Source: Synaphobranchus kaupii | Taxonomy: Eukaryota > Chordata > Actinopteri > Anguilliformes > Synaphobranchidae | Length of the DNA: 64,000 nucleotides | NCBI GenBank assembly: GCA_029718625.1 | Contig: CM056387.1 | Location: 37,581,244 to 37,645,243 of the forward strand | Direction: 5' to 3' | Shown: one piece after another, positions 33,354 to 44,349 of the stretch | Layout: every line of letters starts with the position of its first letter | Position numbering within the stretch: the stretch's first letter is position 1 | Program-made: the position numbers and the translations under genes | Notes under the pieces: generated by a model | What the model saw: only the letters and a program-made list of their open reading frames with translations | What the model was told of the DNA's origin: nothing | The model's database searches: none

Positions 33354-34047
33354 GGGCCGTGTCCGAATCAGCACTCTTCCACACTGTTGAGTTGCCTTGG
33401 TGAGTAGATAGGACGAGAAAGTCGTTGAGTAGGCAAAATTTTTTCAAATTGCAGTGTACTTGAAACACCCGGATGACACACTTACTTCCGGGGTTTCGCT
33501 GAGTACAGTCGGGAGCACACTTTTCAAGGAGTACACAAATATTTTGGTCGCATAAATATGACGTGAAGCTGCTTTTTAAAAAATTGAGGCGCAGCTTCGC
33601 TGACGTTTTCCTTCAAATACAACAAAAACAACACGTGACATGGCAGCGCAAGGGTGGGGTGCAGGGTTGCCAGATTTTGCAAGACTTTCCAGCCAAATGG
33701 TGACTCAAAAATAGCCCAAGATATATTTTTAACCAAAACCAACGTATTTTAAATAGATATCATCATATTTTTACTTTTTAAAATAAGTGCGTGCTTTGTG
33801 ACTTTTCATTTTTATCTGTGACTGCTCTTTGAAAGTATCCCAATTTATCTGTAAAACCGCGGACATGGCAACACTGGTGGGGCATCTTATGACCTGCTTA
33901 CGACACTTCCACAGTACGGTTGGAAAATGGTTTGGCGGTTATTTTTCGCAGACTGCTAAACAGTGCACATTAAGCAGCACACTTCTGCCAGTGCACTGTA
34001 AGCAGGAGACAGGGCGCAGTAGACAGGGCTCTGATTCGGACACAGCC
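33354..34047. mobile_element. Non-autonomous DNA transposon, about 0.7 kb
   Basis: The left end GGGCCGTGTCCGAATCAG and the right end CTGATTCGGACACAGCC are inverted copies (16 of 17 aligned bases), bounding 694 bp without a transposase frame. Elements beginning GGGC-GTGTCCGAATC are widespread in fish. No target duplication is obvious, so the superfamily is left open. The right end abuts the 38-bp minisatellite within about 5 bp. Confidence 0.65.
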
Positions 34048-34052
34048 ATGGA

Positions 34053-34947
34053 CCCTACTGGGTGAAGGACCCTATTGGATAAGAGAAGGGCCCTATTGGA
34101 AGAAGGAAGGGCCTTATTGGATAAGAGAAGGGCCCTATTGGACGAGAGATGGTCACTATTGTGTGAAGGGCCCCATTGGATGAGAGAAGGTCACTATTGG
34201 GTGAAGGGGCCCATTGAATGAGCGAAGGGCCCTATTGGGTGAAGGGGCCATTGAATGAGCGAAGTGCCCTATTGGGTGAAGGGCCCTGTTGGATGAGAGA
34301 AGGTCACTATTGGGTGAAGGGGCCCATTGAATGAGCGAAGGGCCCTATTGGGTGAAGGGGCCCATTGAATGAGCGAAGGGCCCTATTGGGTGAAGGGCCC
34401 CATTGGATGAGAGAAGTGCCCTATTGGGTGAAGGGGCCCTGTTGAATGAGAGAAGTGCCCTATTGGGTGAAGGGGCCCATTGAATGAGCGAAGGGCCCTA
34501 TTGGGTGAAGGGCCCCATTGGATGAGAGAAGTGCCCTATTGGGTGAAGGGGCCCATTGAATGAGAGAAGTGCCCTATTGGGTGAAGGGGCCCTGTTGAAT
34601 GAGAGAAGTGCCCTATTGGGTGAAGGGGCCCATTGAATGAGAGAAGTGCCCTATTGGGTGAAGGGGCCCATTGAATGAGAGAAGTGCCCTATTGGGTGAA
34701 GGGGCCCATTGAATGAGAGAAGTGCCCTATTGGGTGAAGGGGCCCTGTTGAATGAGAGAAGTGCCCTATTGGGTGAAGGGGCCCATTGAATGAGAGAAGT
34801 GCCCTATTGGGTGAAGGGGCCCATTGAATGAGCGAAGGGCCATATTGGGTGAAGGGGCCCTGTTGAATGAGAGAAGGGCCCTATTGGGTGAAGGGCCCCA
34901 TTGGATGAGAGAAGGGCCCTATTGAAAGAAGGAAGGGCCCTGTTAAA
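34053..34947. repeat. 38-bp minisatellite, about 23 copies
   Basis: The unit is a dimer of two related half-units of about 19 bp: ATTGGGTGAAGGGGCCC and ATTGAATGAGAGAAGTGCCCT. Early copies (34053-34200) are less regular (CCTATTGGATAAGAGAAGGG), while the centre is nearly uniform, as expected for a 19-bp ancestor that dimerised and was then amplified as 38 bp. Confidence 0.95.
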
Positions 34948-35175
34948 TAACCAGAGTTGTCCATGTGGCCTCTCAGTGCATATCCTTAGTATATTAGGTT
35001 TGTATTATCTTGAGAACACTATTTCTTTTTTTTGATTTCCAAAGATTTAAAAAAGAAAAAATAATATGAAACTAATACAGTTAATTTTTGGCGTTGACCA
35101 GGGTGATGCAGCCCAGTTCCGGCCACCTGCTCAGATTTTATGCGTCGATTCACTAGTTTGTCCTTTATGACCTTT
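34948..35175. other. Non-coding spacer
   Basis: Short unique stretch; nothing recognised. Confidence 0.4.
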
Positions 35176-35459
35176 AGAGTGGCTGTTGCTTCCTGCTGTA
35201 GTCCTGTGGCAGGCCTGGCTGGTTGGAGAAGACCCTGACCGGTGCTGTAAAGGCCCTGTTGACTCCACCTTGGACAGAATTCCTGTCCTTTCAGAATATA
35301 CCACATGGGATAATCAAGAGTGGCTGTTGCTTCCTGCTGTAGTCCTGTGGCAGGCCTGGCTGGTTGGAGAAGACCCTGACCGGTGCTGTAAAGGCCCTGT
35401 TGACTCCACCTTGGACAGAATTCCTGTCCTTTCAGAATATACCACATGGGATAATCAAG
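35176..35459. repeat. 141-bp tandem duplication
   Basis: Two essentially identical 141-bp copies start AGAGTGGCTGTTGCTTCCTG at 35176 and 35317 and end CCACATGGGATAATCAAGA. Near-identity indicates a recent duplication or, less likely, an assembly duplication. Confidence 0.92.
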
Positions 35460-35852
35460 ATAAATATTTCCTTAAAAAAAGTTGGAAAGATAGAGAGAGA
35501 GAGAGAGTGAGAAAAGGTGTGTGAAATATTCGTAGTTGGCGATTGGTAGCGTGTTTGTGGGCGGAGGGGAGAGAGTAATGGGTAGTGATGCAACGGCCGG
35601 GCGTAGTACTACGCCGGCACGGAACCACGCGCGCTGCCTCCAGAGTAGCCGGGTCTCCTTGCGCATATTAATATGGCTGTTCTGCATAGCAGCGTGTGTA
35701 CTCTGTGTGACGTGCACGGCAGGGCATACGGAAAAACCCCGCTCCGCTTCCGCATTTGAATAAAAATAATTTATGTCAACATTCCCACGTCACAGAGTCT
35801 CTCTGGTTAAACCCACTCAGTCTGCGCCACCCTTCCATAAAACATGCGCTGG

Positions 35853-35893
<41 letters not shown>

Positions 35894-36640
35894 ATACCAA
35901 ACCATGTTACCTCCTCGTTACCCCCCCCCCCCCGGCCCTCTCGCCAGAGTCTTTCTGAAGAACTACAGCGACATCTGCATGATTCTAGGCTCCAGAGCGC
36001 CAGATTCGCGGGCACGTCCGCCGCTGTGCCACTCTACGCCACGCCGCTCCCTTTCCTCTCCGATTCCCGCTAGCGCCGTACCGAAATAACCCCCCCCCCC
36101 CCCCCCCCTCAGAGCCGTCGCCTCGGCGATTAATAATAAACACGGCTAATTGCGGCGGTGCGCAGAGCTCGTTTCATTTGAATATTCCCATCAGCGGCCC
36201 CGGGGGGGTGGGGGGAGGGGTCAGACAACACGAGCGGGGGGGGAGAGACACGGAGGGGCGCGGGGCAGATGGCGAAATTCGGGCATCAGCGACGGCATAA
36301 GCCTGTTTCCTTCTGCGCGAAACCGCCAACATTTACGAGATTTAAAAAAAACTTAAAACAAACATTTTGCAAAAACACTTCATATATATATTTTTTGATA
36401 AACAAAAGGTCTTCTATCGCTACCTTTACTCTGTTTCCGCCTTGGACCGTTAAGATTCCTTGTTCACCGTATGAGGGACGGTCTGATTGTATAGTTGCAG
36501 GAAAATGGCGTGTGAATTTTTGTAAAGCCCCTTTTGTTCCGCCTTGTAGACTGGTTTTGGGGGGTTTGGGAGGGGGTAGCGGTGGCAGGGGGTGCAGGAC
36601 CAGCTCAATGGGATGTTCACGCTGCTTTACAGTGTGCAAT
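35460..36640. other. Non-coding sequence with simple tracts
   Basis: Contains a (TG)n at 35855-35891, poly(C) at about 35922-35934 and 36090-36108 (19 C), and a G-rich stretch at 36197-36260. Open frames here show no recognisable domain. Confidence 0.4.
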
Positions 36641-36865
36641 CTGTACCCCTCAATTAATATTGGGGGCATGCGTTTATGTCTAGGGAGCCCACAATGGGCC
36701 CCCCCTGTTCCCCTAACAAAAGGAGTGGGAACCAGACAGGGGGGCTGGGCAGAGGCTGGGGCCCCCAGAAGCAGAAACAATGGATTAATCGGCTCTGTTG
36801 ATTTGATACAGCCAATCAGAATCCAAGCGAGCGTGCTAATTTGCGCTTAAATTACAAAGAGTCTG
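36640..36865. promoter_or_regulatory. Possible conserved regulatory element
   Basis: Unique, repeat-free sequence with CTCAATTAATATTGG, GGATTAATCGG (paired/OTX-like), GTTGATTTGATACAGCCAAT, GCTAATTTGCGC and TTAAATTACAAAG. The mixture of homeodomain cores and a CCAAT-type box over 200 bp resembles a conserved non-coding element. Inference only. Confidence 0.3.
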
Positions 36866-37585
36866 TTTTTTCTAAGGCCGGGACGTGACGGGGGATGGGG
36901 TTTTTGTTCGTCGTTTTCCCCGGGAAACGAAGCCGAAAAGCTGCCACGGTGCCCCCCCTCCTCCCGATCGTTCCCACGGTTGCCCCGGCGCCCCAACCCG
37001 GCATCGCCCGGCTCCCGCGCTCACGCCAACCCGTCCCACCAACCCGTCCCACCAGCCGCCTCCGCCGTACGGGATGCCGAAAAAAGGATACAGCAGGGTT
37101 ATCACGGCTAAAAATGAAAGACGTCTGTGCCAGCTGGTTCCTTCGCTTACCGCGCCCGCGTCCACCGCTTGCGTTAGAACAATCACAAAACAACCACAAC
37201 CGTATTTTTTTTTTTTCTTTCGTTTTTTTCTTTTTTGTTTGCTTGCTTTGGTTGACGGGAGGAAAAAAAAAAAGTTGTGAAAATAAGTCTGTGGAAAAAA
37301 AAAAAAAAAAAAAAGAAAGAAAAAAAGTGATCCTAAGGAATGCCGTATGTACAGTGTGTACGAGTGTACCTATGTGCACGTACACGCACACTGTATGTAC
37401 GTGTGTTCCTTTCGCTCCCTCTGCCACAGATGGTGAGACATCCAATTAATCCAAGCTGGAAAAACGTAGGACGCAATCTTTTTTTAAATTTTTTTTTTCT
37501 TTTTTTTTTTTTAATTAACGTCGAATTAAAACAAATTGGCAGCCTGGCTGAAAGCAGGCACACAACTCTGCACATGGAATAATGA

Positions 37586-37618
<33 letters not shown>

Positions 37619-37669
37619 TTTGTTCTGCTGTGCACCTCTTCCCTCGCTCTCCTCTGGCAGATGCCAGCG
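36866..37669. other. Non-coding sequence, CpG-rich then T/A runs
   Basis: 36890-37080 is CpG-rich (CCCGATCGTTCCCACGGTTG). It is followed by T-rich and A-rich homopolymer stretches at 37205-37330 and 37481-37512 and a CT microsatellite at 37587-37611. Confidence 0.4.
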
Positions 37670-37745
37670 TGCCGTAGCGATTTAATGATATGCAAATGAA
37701 ATATGCATAAAACCACTCTCTTGTACGATGATTAAGCACAGAGGA
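37670..37745. promoter_or_regulatory. Possible enhancer core with POU motif
   Basis: TTTAATGATATGCAAATGAA (octamer ATGCAAAT at 37690-37697), a second octamer-like ATATGCATAA at 37701-37710, and GATGATTAAGCAC occur within 60 bp. Confidence 0.3.
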
Positions 37746-38270
37746 CATTAGCTGGCCGCCACGGGGCTCTCTCGTTGTCTCTCGCCCCCCCCCACATTTC
37801 CGCGTCGCCTACGCCCCACTGTAACGAACCTTAATAAAGCTCATGACAGAAATCGGGGGAAAAAAAAACGTTTTAATAACGGCGGTAATATCCAAACGAC
37901 CCCCAAAAAAAAAAAAAGAGGGAGAAGCGATCCAAGACCCAGGCTCTGTTCTTCCTGGTGTTTTGTAAGATCCACTGGTTGTAAGCAGAGTCTTGCAAGG
38001 AGCCGTATCTGGCTGTGGAGCGATGGAGAGAGAGACTGAGAGGGACCAGGTATTCTCACAGAGAGAGGACCTGGAGAGACTAGCATTGGCAGGCAAGCAA
38101 TGCAGGAGCTTTTCACTGGTTGTTTGCCAGTAGTGTGGTATTATGTGAATCCAGGCTGACGGAGAAGGGGGAAAAATATCACTCCATCATTTTCTTCTCT
38201 CTCCTTCCCCCCCTTTATTCTTCTCCTGTACGGCGTTTTGAGCCAGTCCCCTCTTCTCTGCGCCCCTCAT
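37746..38270. other. Non-coding sequence
   Basis: Unique sequence with short A and C runs. Open frames of about 90 codons on the minus strand are unrecognised. Confidence 0.4.
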
Positions 38271-38480
38271 TGTAATCCATTCGTGTAATTAAGGCGCGGA
38301 GCAATTAACATCCCCTGCGGAATTAAAATAAAAGGCCAACGATCCCAACCTCATTAGCTCCTGATAATTTTCGCTCGTCATTCCGCGCGCGCTTTTTTTT
38401 TTTAAATATTTTTTTTTTAATTAGAAAAGAAACTAGGAATTAAACCGCTAATTGCGAGCGTCGCAGGTCGCATTTTAAGC
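38270..38480. promoter_or_regulatory. Possible conserved regulatory element
   Basis: GTGTAATTAAGGCG, GCAATTAACATC, GGAATTAAAAT, TTAATTAGAAAAG and GCTAATTGCGAG give five homeodomain-type cores in about 180 bp, among CpG-bearing unique sequence. Confidence 0.3.
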
Positions 38481-38888
38481 AGCCGCCGGGTGGAGGCGCC
38501 CAAAAAGATGCCATCTTCTTCCAGCTAAGCCATCTGTGCTGGTGGCAGCCTTGATTCTGACATCTTGGAGGCAATGCCCAAGCAGCGCAGACGGAAGCAC
38601 AAAGATCTTGTAATCCCTCCCTTCTGAGGACCTCTGCAATTATTTATAATCCACAACCGTGCCCCCTTTGCCCCAACACACACACATAAAAAAAATTAAG
38701 AACCATCAACAACCAGAGCAGAGAAAAGTTTTGGGTTATCCAGTCGGCGGTCAATTTTTAATCTTTAAGTTTTTTTTTTTTGTTTTTTTTTTGTTTCGTT
38801 CTTAATTACGCTTGTAGTTTCTTTTTTCTCGTTTGGCGAATGATGGCGAATAAACGCTGTTCCTTCCTGTTTGTCTTTCTTTTTGCAG
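38481..38888. other. Non-coding sequence upstream of a candidate exon
   Basis: Unique sequence followed by T-rich stretches at 38771-38795. The end forms the polypyrimidine tract of the candidate acceptor. Confidence 0.4.
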
Positions 38889-38962
38889 CAGCGCCCACTC
38901 TTGGCTCCGTGCCCAGTGCCACCGGACCCGGCGGGAACCACGGCGCCGTTCCCCGGCGCCCC
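38889..38962 (+). CDS. Candidate internal exon, unidentified
   Basis: A 74-nt segment is bounded by a strong acceptor (TTTGTCTTTCTTTTTGCAG) and a consensus donor (GTAAGTAC at 38963). All three frames are open. With an upstream phase-1 intron it reads APTLGSVPSATGPGGNHG then AVPRRP and ends in phase 0. A 27-bp poly(C) begins eight bases into the putative downstream intron. Splice signals are better than average, but the GC-rich segment has no recognised homologue, so coding status is uncertain. Confidence 0.3.
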
Positions 38963-38969
38963 GTAAGTA

Positions 38970-38996
38970 CCCCCCCCCCCCCCCCCCCCCCCCCCC
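38970..38996. repeat. Poly(C) tract, 27 bp
   Basis: The longest C homopolymer in the window. Confidence 0.95.
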
Positions 38997-39483
38997 GCTA
39001 AAACCCGGCTGCCCCGACACCCTCCGCGACGTGTCCGTGCCCGTCGGCTTTGCCGCCCCCCAAAAAATAAAAGAAAGAAAGACGGAGAAAGAGAGGTGGA
39101 GTGCACAAAAAAAAAAAAAAAAAGAGAACCGCGGGGTGAGTTTGTGTGTCTCTTGGTTGGTTGGCAAGCAGGGGGCAAAAAGGAGAAAAAAAGAAAAAAA
39201 GAAAGAAAGAGGGGGTGGGTTAGGGTGGGGGGGCAAAGCCCCCCCCTCACCCTCCACCCCCTTTTTTCCCATCGCCCCAGATGGGCTCGCCAGGCGGGTA
39301 CCTCCTCCTTTGGCTGCGGACCCACTTCGTGTCCCCCCCTGTGGCCCCCTCACGAAGTTCCAGCATGTCTCCTCCTGTCCGTGTGCCATCTCCTGTGTGA
39401 GTCCCACACTGCTGCTGTATAGAGCCTACAGTCTCAGCCATTCATCTCCCTGGCGATTGCTGTGAATGTAGATAAATCGCGCC

Positions 39484-39524
<41 letters not shown>

Positions 39525-40218
39525 GCGTACACACACACACACACCTCTCTTGCCTTCCTGCCCACCTCGTATGCCTCTCTTGCGTTTGCTTTTCCTGCTA
39601 GTTTTTTTTTTTTTTAGCTTCCTGTTTTTTTTTCTTTTTTTTTTCTTGGTTGAAATGTAAAGAAGTTGATCTCCTCACGTTGGCGCACGTGGCACAATTC
39701 CGTAAATGAGGAGGGGGTGACGGCGTCGTTTTTAAAAATTATAAATAAAAAAAAAGGTAAATCCCGACTGAATCACTGATTACTTTTTTTTTTCCTTTTT
39801 TTGTTAGTGGCGGTTCATTAGTATGCATCGTCATGTTTGGAGTTTTTTTTTTTCCTTTTTGTGTGTGTGTGTGTGTCTGTGTCTGTGTGTGTGCGTGTGT
39901 GCGCGCGTGTCTTTTGTAAACAGCTGCTGCGGAGTTGTTGGCAAGGTCCCCGTGGTCCTCGTGCCCCCTCTCCTCCCGGCCGCCCGATTGGCCGATTGGC
40001 AGATTGGCAGCGGCTGCAGCATCAATGCCCACGGCGGACATTTTTCACCTCGGCGGCAGGCGGGCAGACGGGCAGGCGGGCGGGCGGGCAGGTGGCCGGA
40101 CGGCGCCGTGGCGGGATTCGCGATGAGGAAGCCGTGTGGTCCGGGGCGGCAAAGTTGTTTGGGTTTTTTTTTGGTTAGTGGGGGGGGGGGGTGGCTTGGC
40201 TTTTGGCACAAAATAGCA
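38997..40218. other. Non-coding sequence with simple tracts
   Basis: A-rich and GAAA stretches (39064-39215), (CA)n at 39488-39543, T runs (39602-39645) and (TG)n at 39860-39905. Open frames on both strands are unrecognised. Confidence 0.4.
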
Positions 40219-40242
40219 CCCCCCCCCCCCCCCCCCCCCCCC
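40219..40242. repeat. Poly(C) tract, 24 bp
   Basis: An uninterrupted C run in a C-rich context. Confidence 0.95.
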
Positions 40243-41774
40243 ACCCCCATTCTCTCAAAGATCGCCTCCCCGGCTTTTTTTATTTTGTTTCGTTTTTTTT
40301 TTTTTTTTTGTAATCCGTCTTGTTCCTTTCACTGGAGCCGTCGCGCTAATTAACGGACCAAACTTTTTGTTGTTTTTTAATTAATCGTCGGGAGCCGGTC
40401 TTTTGTTTGTCCTTCCCTCCTCCTCCTCCTGCGTTGTCTTTGCCAGCCGACCCGCGACGGGCGCTAGCCTGCGTTTTGGCTACGCGCGGTCGTTCCCGTC
40501 GCCAAAGCGCCGTTTCCCCCCTCCTCCTCCGTCTTCCCTCCGCAGATGGCACCGCAATCTCCGCTGGCACACCTCGTCCGGCCGGCGGGAGCCCCCCGCT
40601 TCCTGGCGCCCGCCGCGCGGGTCCGCCTTCGCCCCCTGCGCCCCCGCTTTTCCCGCGCCCCCTTTCCCCCGACGGCGCTCCGATCCTCAAGCCAGTACCG
40701 GAAAACGCGGCATCGCCAAAAAAAAAGATGAAAAATGAAAATAAAAATAAGACAAATGAAAATAAACGGATGTTATGAATCTTTTCTCTTCCTCCGGTCG
40801 CCGCCGTCGCCTCCCGGCTGCGGCACGTCTGCCAGGCTGAGCGTTGGCATGGCGTCTGCCTGGCACAGGGACTGGAGGTGGAGAGGGAGAGAGAGGGAGA
40901 GGGAGGTGCTTCATCTCATCCAGCCCCCTCTGCCCCCCCCCCCCCCCCCCCCCGGCTGCCAACCTGCCCCCCCCCCCCCATCTCGCTACCAGGCAGCCCC
41001 AGGACCACCAACTGCAAGTTCTTCTGCGTTTGCTTTTCTTTTATATTTTCCTCCTCCTCCTCTTTTTACCCACAATCCCTGTGGGCAGAGTCCGTTCTGT
41101 CCATCGTCCCGGCGACGCGTGCCACGTCGCCTCCTCCCCGGGGTGGACGGTTGGCAAAAACAAGTCCAGTTTGCTATTCTCACGGCCCCCGTCAATTTTT
41201 GGTCCTTTCCACCCCCCCCCCCCCCCCCCCCCTTCTCTCCCACCTGCCGTCCTGTTGCTCTATCCCCTAACTTGCCCTGCCAACGCGACTACCAGCTAGC
41301 CTACACACTCTCAGATGGCACGTTTCCATCTTTCCGTCCTTGGCGGAAATTCGGTGTTGTTCGGCGTTTTACGCCCGAGAAGCCCCCTACCAACCCCTCT
41401 GTCTCCTTTTGCGACAAACTACTCCTTTTCTTTTCTAGAATCTGCACCCGTCTATTTGGCGAGAATGACCAAAATAGCGCCGGGGAGAAGGGGGGTGGGG
41501 GGGGGTCCGGTCGGTCCGCTGTCTTCGTCCGCCCCCCGCCAACGGCAGCGCCCTACTCGCTTTCTCCCGCGATCGCGAAAAACACACCAGCCCCGTTGCC
41601 TGGCGCTACCACTGAATGGATGGCACCGTGCCAGCTTCTCACTGCCATCGTTCGCAATTCGCCGCCCACGCTCCCTTTCTCTCTCTCTCTACCTCCCCTC
41701 CCTCTCACTCCCCCGCCCCCCCCCCCCTCCTCTGCCACCCACCCCCACCTCCCCCCTGTCTCTTTTGTTCTATA
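40243..41774. other. C/CpG-rich non-coding sequence
   Basis: A CpG-rich patch at 40430-40720 holds an acceptor-like CCTCCGCAG at 40537-40545 but no matching donor. Poly(C) tracts lie at 40933-40953 and 41212-41232. The 346-codon frame at 40735-41775 is mostly Pro/Ser/Leu from C-rich DNA and overlaps several other open frames, so it is not called as a gene. Confidence 0.4.
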
Positions 41775-41840
41775 GGTTTGACATTAATTAACATATGGGT
41801 TAATTGATTCCAAAAGCTGATGAATTGCTCTTAGCGTTTC
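41775..41840. promoter_or_regulatory. Possible enhancer core
   Basis: TTTGACATTAATTAACATAT and GGTTAATTGATTCC lie in repeat-free sequence. The first contains the 8-bp palindrome TTAATTAA, a paired homeodomain site. Confidence 0.25.
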
Positions 41841-42554
41841 CCATAGGGCGGCTCGTCCGCCACCTGCCCGCCCAAACGCCCCCTTCCTTCCCTGGCATAG
41901 CCTGCCGTCTGTCCCTAGCCCTTAGCCGTAGCCTAGCCTAGCCCCCTAGCATTGGCACTGGGAGTGTGACAGAGCCCTGCGCCTAGCTTTCTCTAGTGTG
42001 ATATCGCAGCCCTGACTGTACCACATCTCCCAGTGTACTGTACACTGTCGGGCGTCTCAGGCTGCTTATTGGACTATAGCTGATGGCGGTTGACGTTGTC
42101 GGATCCGCGCACAGGATGTGGCGAAGGCATTTTGTTATAAATAATCAAAGTCCTCCTGCAACCCCTCACCAAACACCCTCCCCCTTTTTTTTTCTTTCTC
42201 TCTCCATCCTTCTCCTCCCTCTTTCACCCTCCCTCCCTCCCTCTCTCTCTCTCTCTCTCCTTCTGTAAACTGCGCACACCCTCGCACGCGTCTCCTCCTC
42301 GGGCTTGTCAGTCCTTCCATATAAAGCCCTTCTGGTTTTGCCCACTTTATCTCCATTTTCTTAAGGAAGTTCTGAAAAGCGTTACGGTTTGAGTTTAGGA
42401 GCGGGTCGAATTAAAAGTTGTAAATGAGGTACGGCATTGTGTTACACTTGTAAGCAAGTTCTTGTGTGTGTATATATATATATATTTATATACGTATACA
42501 AAAACGCTGTATGATTTTTGTACGTTTATATATAGTGTCGTTTTTTTTTATAGT
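41841..42554. other. Non-coding sequence
   Basis: Includes a CT-rich run (42180-42262) and a (TA)n run (42470-42485). Nothing else recognised. Confidence 0.4.
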
Positions 42555-42900
42555 GTTATTCTAATTATCTCGTTCTAGGATTCTTTCTGTGATTTAGCGC
42601 AAATTAGCTACGACTGTCATATTTGATTAAGCAATTATCGCTGCCACGCCGCGTTCTTCATTTAATTATTATTTTTTATATATTTTTTTTAAAATTGCGT
42701 ACGTGCCAACGAAGCTGATGAGGGTAAACGCGCGAGACGGGCGGGGTTTTAATTATTTAAAAACACGCCCCTGATCCCCTCCCTCCCCTCATAATCCCCC
42801 CTACCCACCGGGGTGGCTCCCACTGTCGTTAATTAGCCTGCGCTAACTGATGAAGTGGCTGAGATTCATTAAGCGCGAGACTAGCACGCGGCGGCTAACT
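42555..42900. promoter_or_regulatory. Possible conserved regulatory element
   Basis: TCTAATTATCTCG, GCAAATTAGCTACG, TTGATTAAGCAATTATCG, TTTAATTATT, CGTTAATTAGCCTG and CATTAAGCGCG are spread over about 340 bp of largely unique DNA, the densest homeodomain-motif stretch in the window. Confidence 0.3.
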
Positions 42901-43310
42901 GCTCCCACACTGTAGTCCCCCCCCCCCCACCCCTACGCCCGCAGTGCCGATCTCCCAACTGTGCCAGGAAACTTGGCTTCTCTCCCCCGCTATCTTCCTG
43001 CTCAAGCTATTATCTGTCTTTTCTCTGGAAGTTTCTAATTGGTAAAAAGAATAAATTCTTTTCCTCCCGATTTTTGATTTGGTGGTGCGATTTCCCACGT
43101 CTCTCTCTCTCTCTGCCTCGCTCTCTCTCTCGCTCTCTTTCTCTCTCTCTCTCTCTTCGTCGTTCTCCTTGGTGACGCAGGAAAGGGCGGGCGAGAGCCA
43201 ACGCTGGCACCGGGCTCCGTGGGTCCTCCGATACGCCATTCTCTCCTCCGTCCGCCTTTTGTTTTTTTCCCCCTCTTTTTTCCCCATTATTAAATTTAAA
43301 AAAAAGGAGC
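42901..43310. other. Non-coding sequence with CT runs
   Basis: Poly(C) at 42917-42928 and an interrupted CT run at 43100-43158. Nothing else recognised. Confidence 0.4.
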
Positions 43311-43410
43311 AACCAAGGCAACAAGAGGAATCCATTATGCAAATCGAGCCCCATTTGCATAATGTCTTATGCCAGGAATATGCAAATGAAGCGTATAATT
43401 TATGAGAGGC
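43311..43410. promoter_or_regulatory. Triple POU-octamer element with perfect inverted pair
   Basis: CATTATGCAAAT (43333-43344) and ATTTGCATAATG (43353-43364) form a perfect 12-bp inverted repeat around an 8-bp spacer, so two octamers (ATGCAAAT) face each other. A third octamer lies at 43380-43387 in ATATGCAAATGAAGC. Octamers are bound by POU-domain factors, and palindromic octamer pairs allow dimer binding. The element lies in a region rich in homeodomain motifs. Binding and conservation are inferred, not shown. Confidence 0.45.
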
Positions 43411-43456
43411 TCTGTCTGTCTCAAAGTGTTCCCATAACTTACAAAGGGATAGTGTT

Positions 43457-43495
<39 letters not shown>

Positions 43496-44276
43496 CTTTC
43501 CTTCCAGACTGGCAGAGACAACATGTGCACACTCCTATACAGAACAAGCGTGCACTGTATTTATGCCAAAGACCGTCTGTGTCTGAGGGTCAGACTGGGG
43601 ATGGGGCCGGTGGGGGGGGGGGGGGGGGGGGTCGTTGGGTTTGAAGGACACAGATCTCCCCCAAAGAGGAACAGTAGGCTAATATTCTAAAACAACCAAG
43701 GGACTAAATCAATCAAAACACAAAACTAGAGCCCTGGGAGTTTGGTGGTTGCGGGCGGGTTTGACTTTTCTCCCCTCTGTTTTTGTGTGTGCATTTCTGT
43801 GTGTGTGTGTGTGTGTGGTTGGGGGTCGGGGGCAGAATCATGGGTTCTTCCCCCGGTGCATTTGGGGCAATGTTTCGACCGCCGTGAGAAGGGTGCCCGG
43901 CGCTTCCTCTCTCGGCGAACACCGATGGAGTGATCCTGACCCGGACAAGAGAGAGAGAGAGTGGGCAGAGAATGAAGGGATGAGGGAGAGAGATGCTGGA
44001 AAGGGAGAGGTGGAGAGCGAAAGGATTGTGAGCGGGTGGCTCGGGAACGCCTGCAGCCGAAAGGAAAAGTGAAAGAAGATTCCGCGTTTCCTCTTTTCCC
44101 GTCCCGGCAGCGCTTGTTTACTTTGTCGCTCTTCATCCCAGAAAGTCCCGGAACCATTTTTTTTTTCTTTAGTTTTGACTTTTTTGCTGAGCTCATTTAT
44201 TATCCAGCTTGGTTTTGCATACTTGATTTCATGTTGATGTCTCCAGTGACATCGAATCATTGTTGCTGGAGAACAA

Positions 44277-44349
<73 letters not shown>

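Noticed and set aside
36269..36850. 193-codon plus-strand frame
   Set aside because: No family resemblance; it overlaps a motif-rich patch that looks regulatory and a 164-codon antisense frame.
40537..40545. Acceptor-like CCTCCGCAG before an ATG in a GC-rich block
   Set aside because: No convincing donor follows, and the downstream frame runs into AAAAT-rich sequence and a stop.
40735..41775. 346-codon Pro/Ser-rich frame
   Set aside because: Caused by C-rich and poly(C) DNA; overlapping frames are also open and the composition follows the nucleotide bias.
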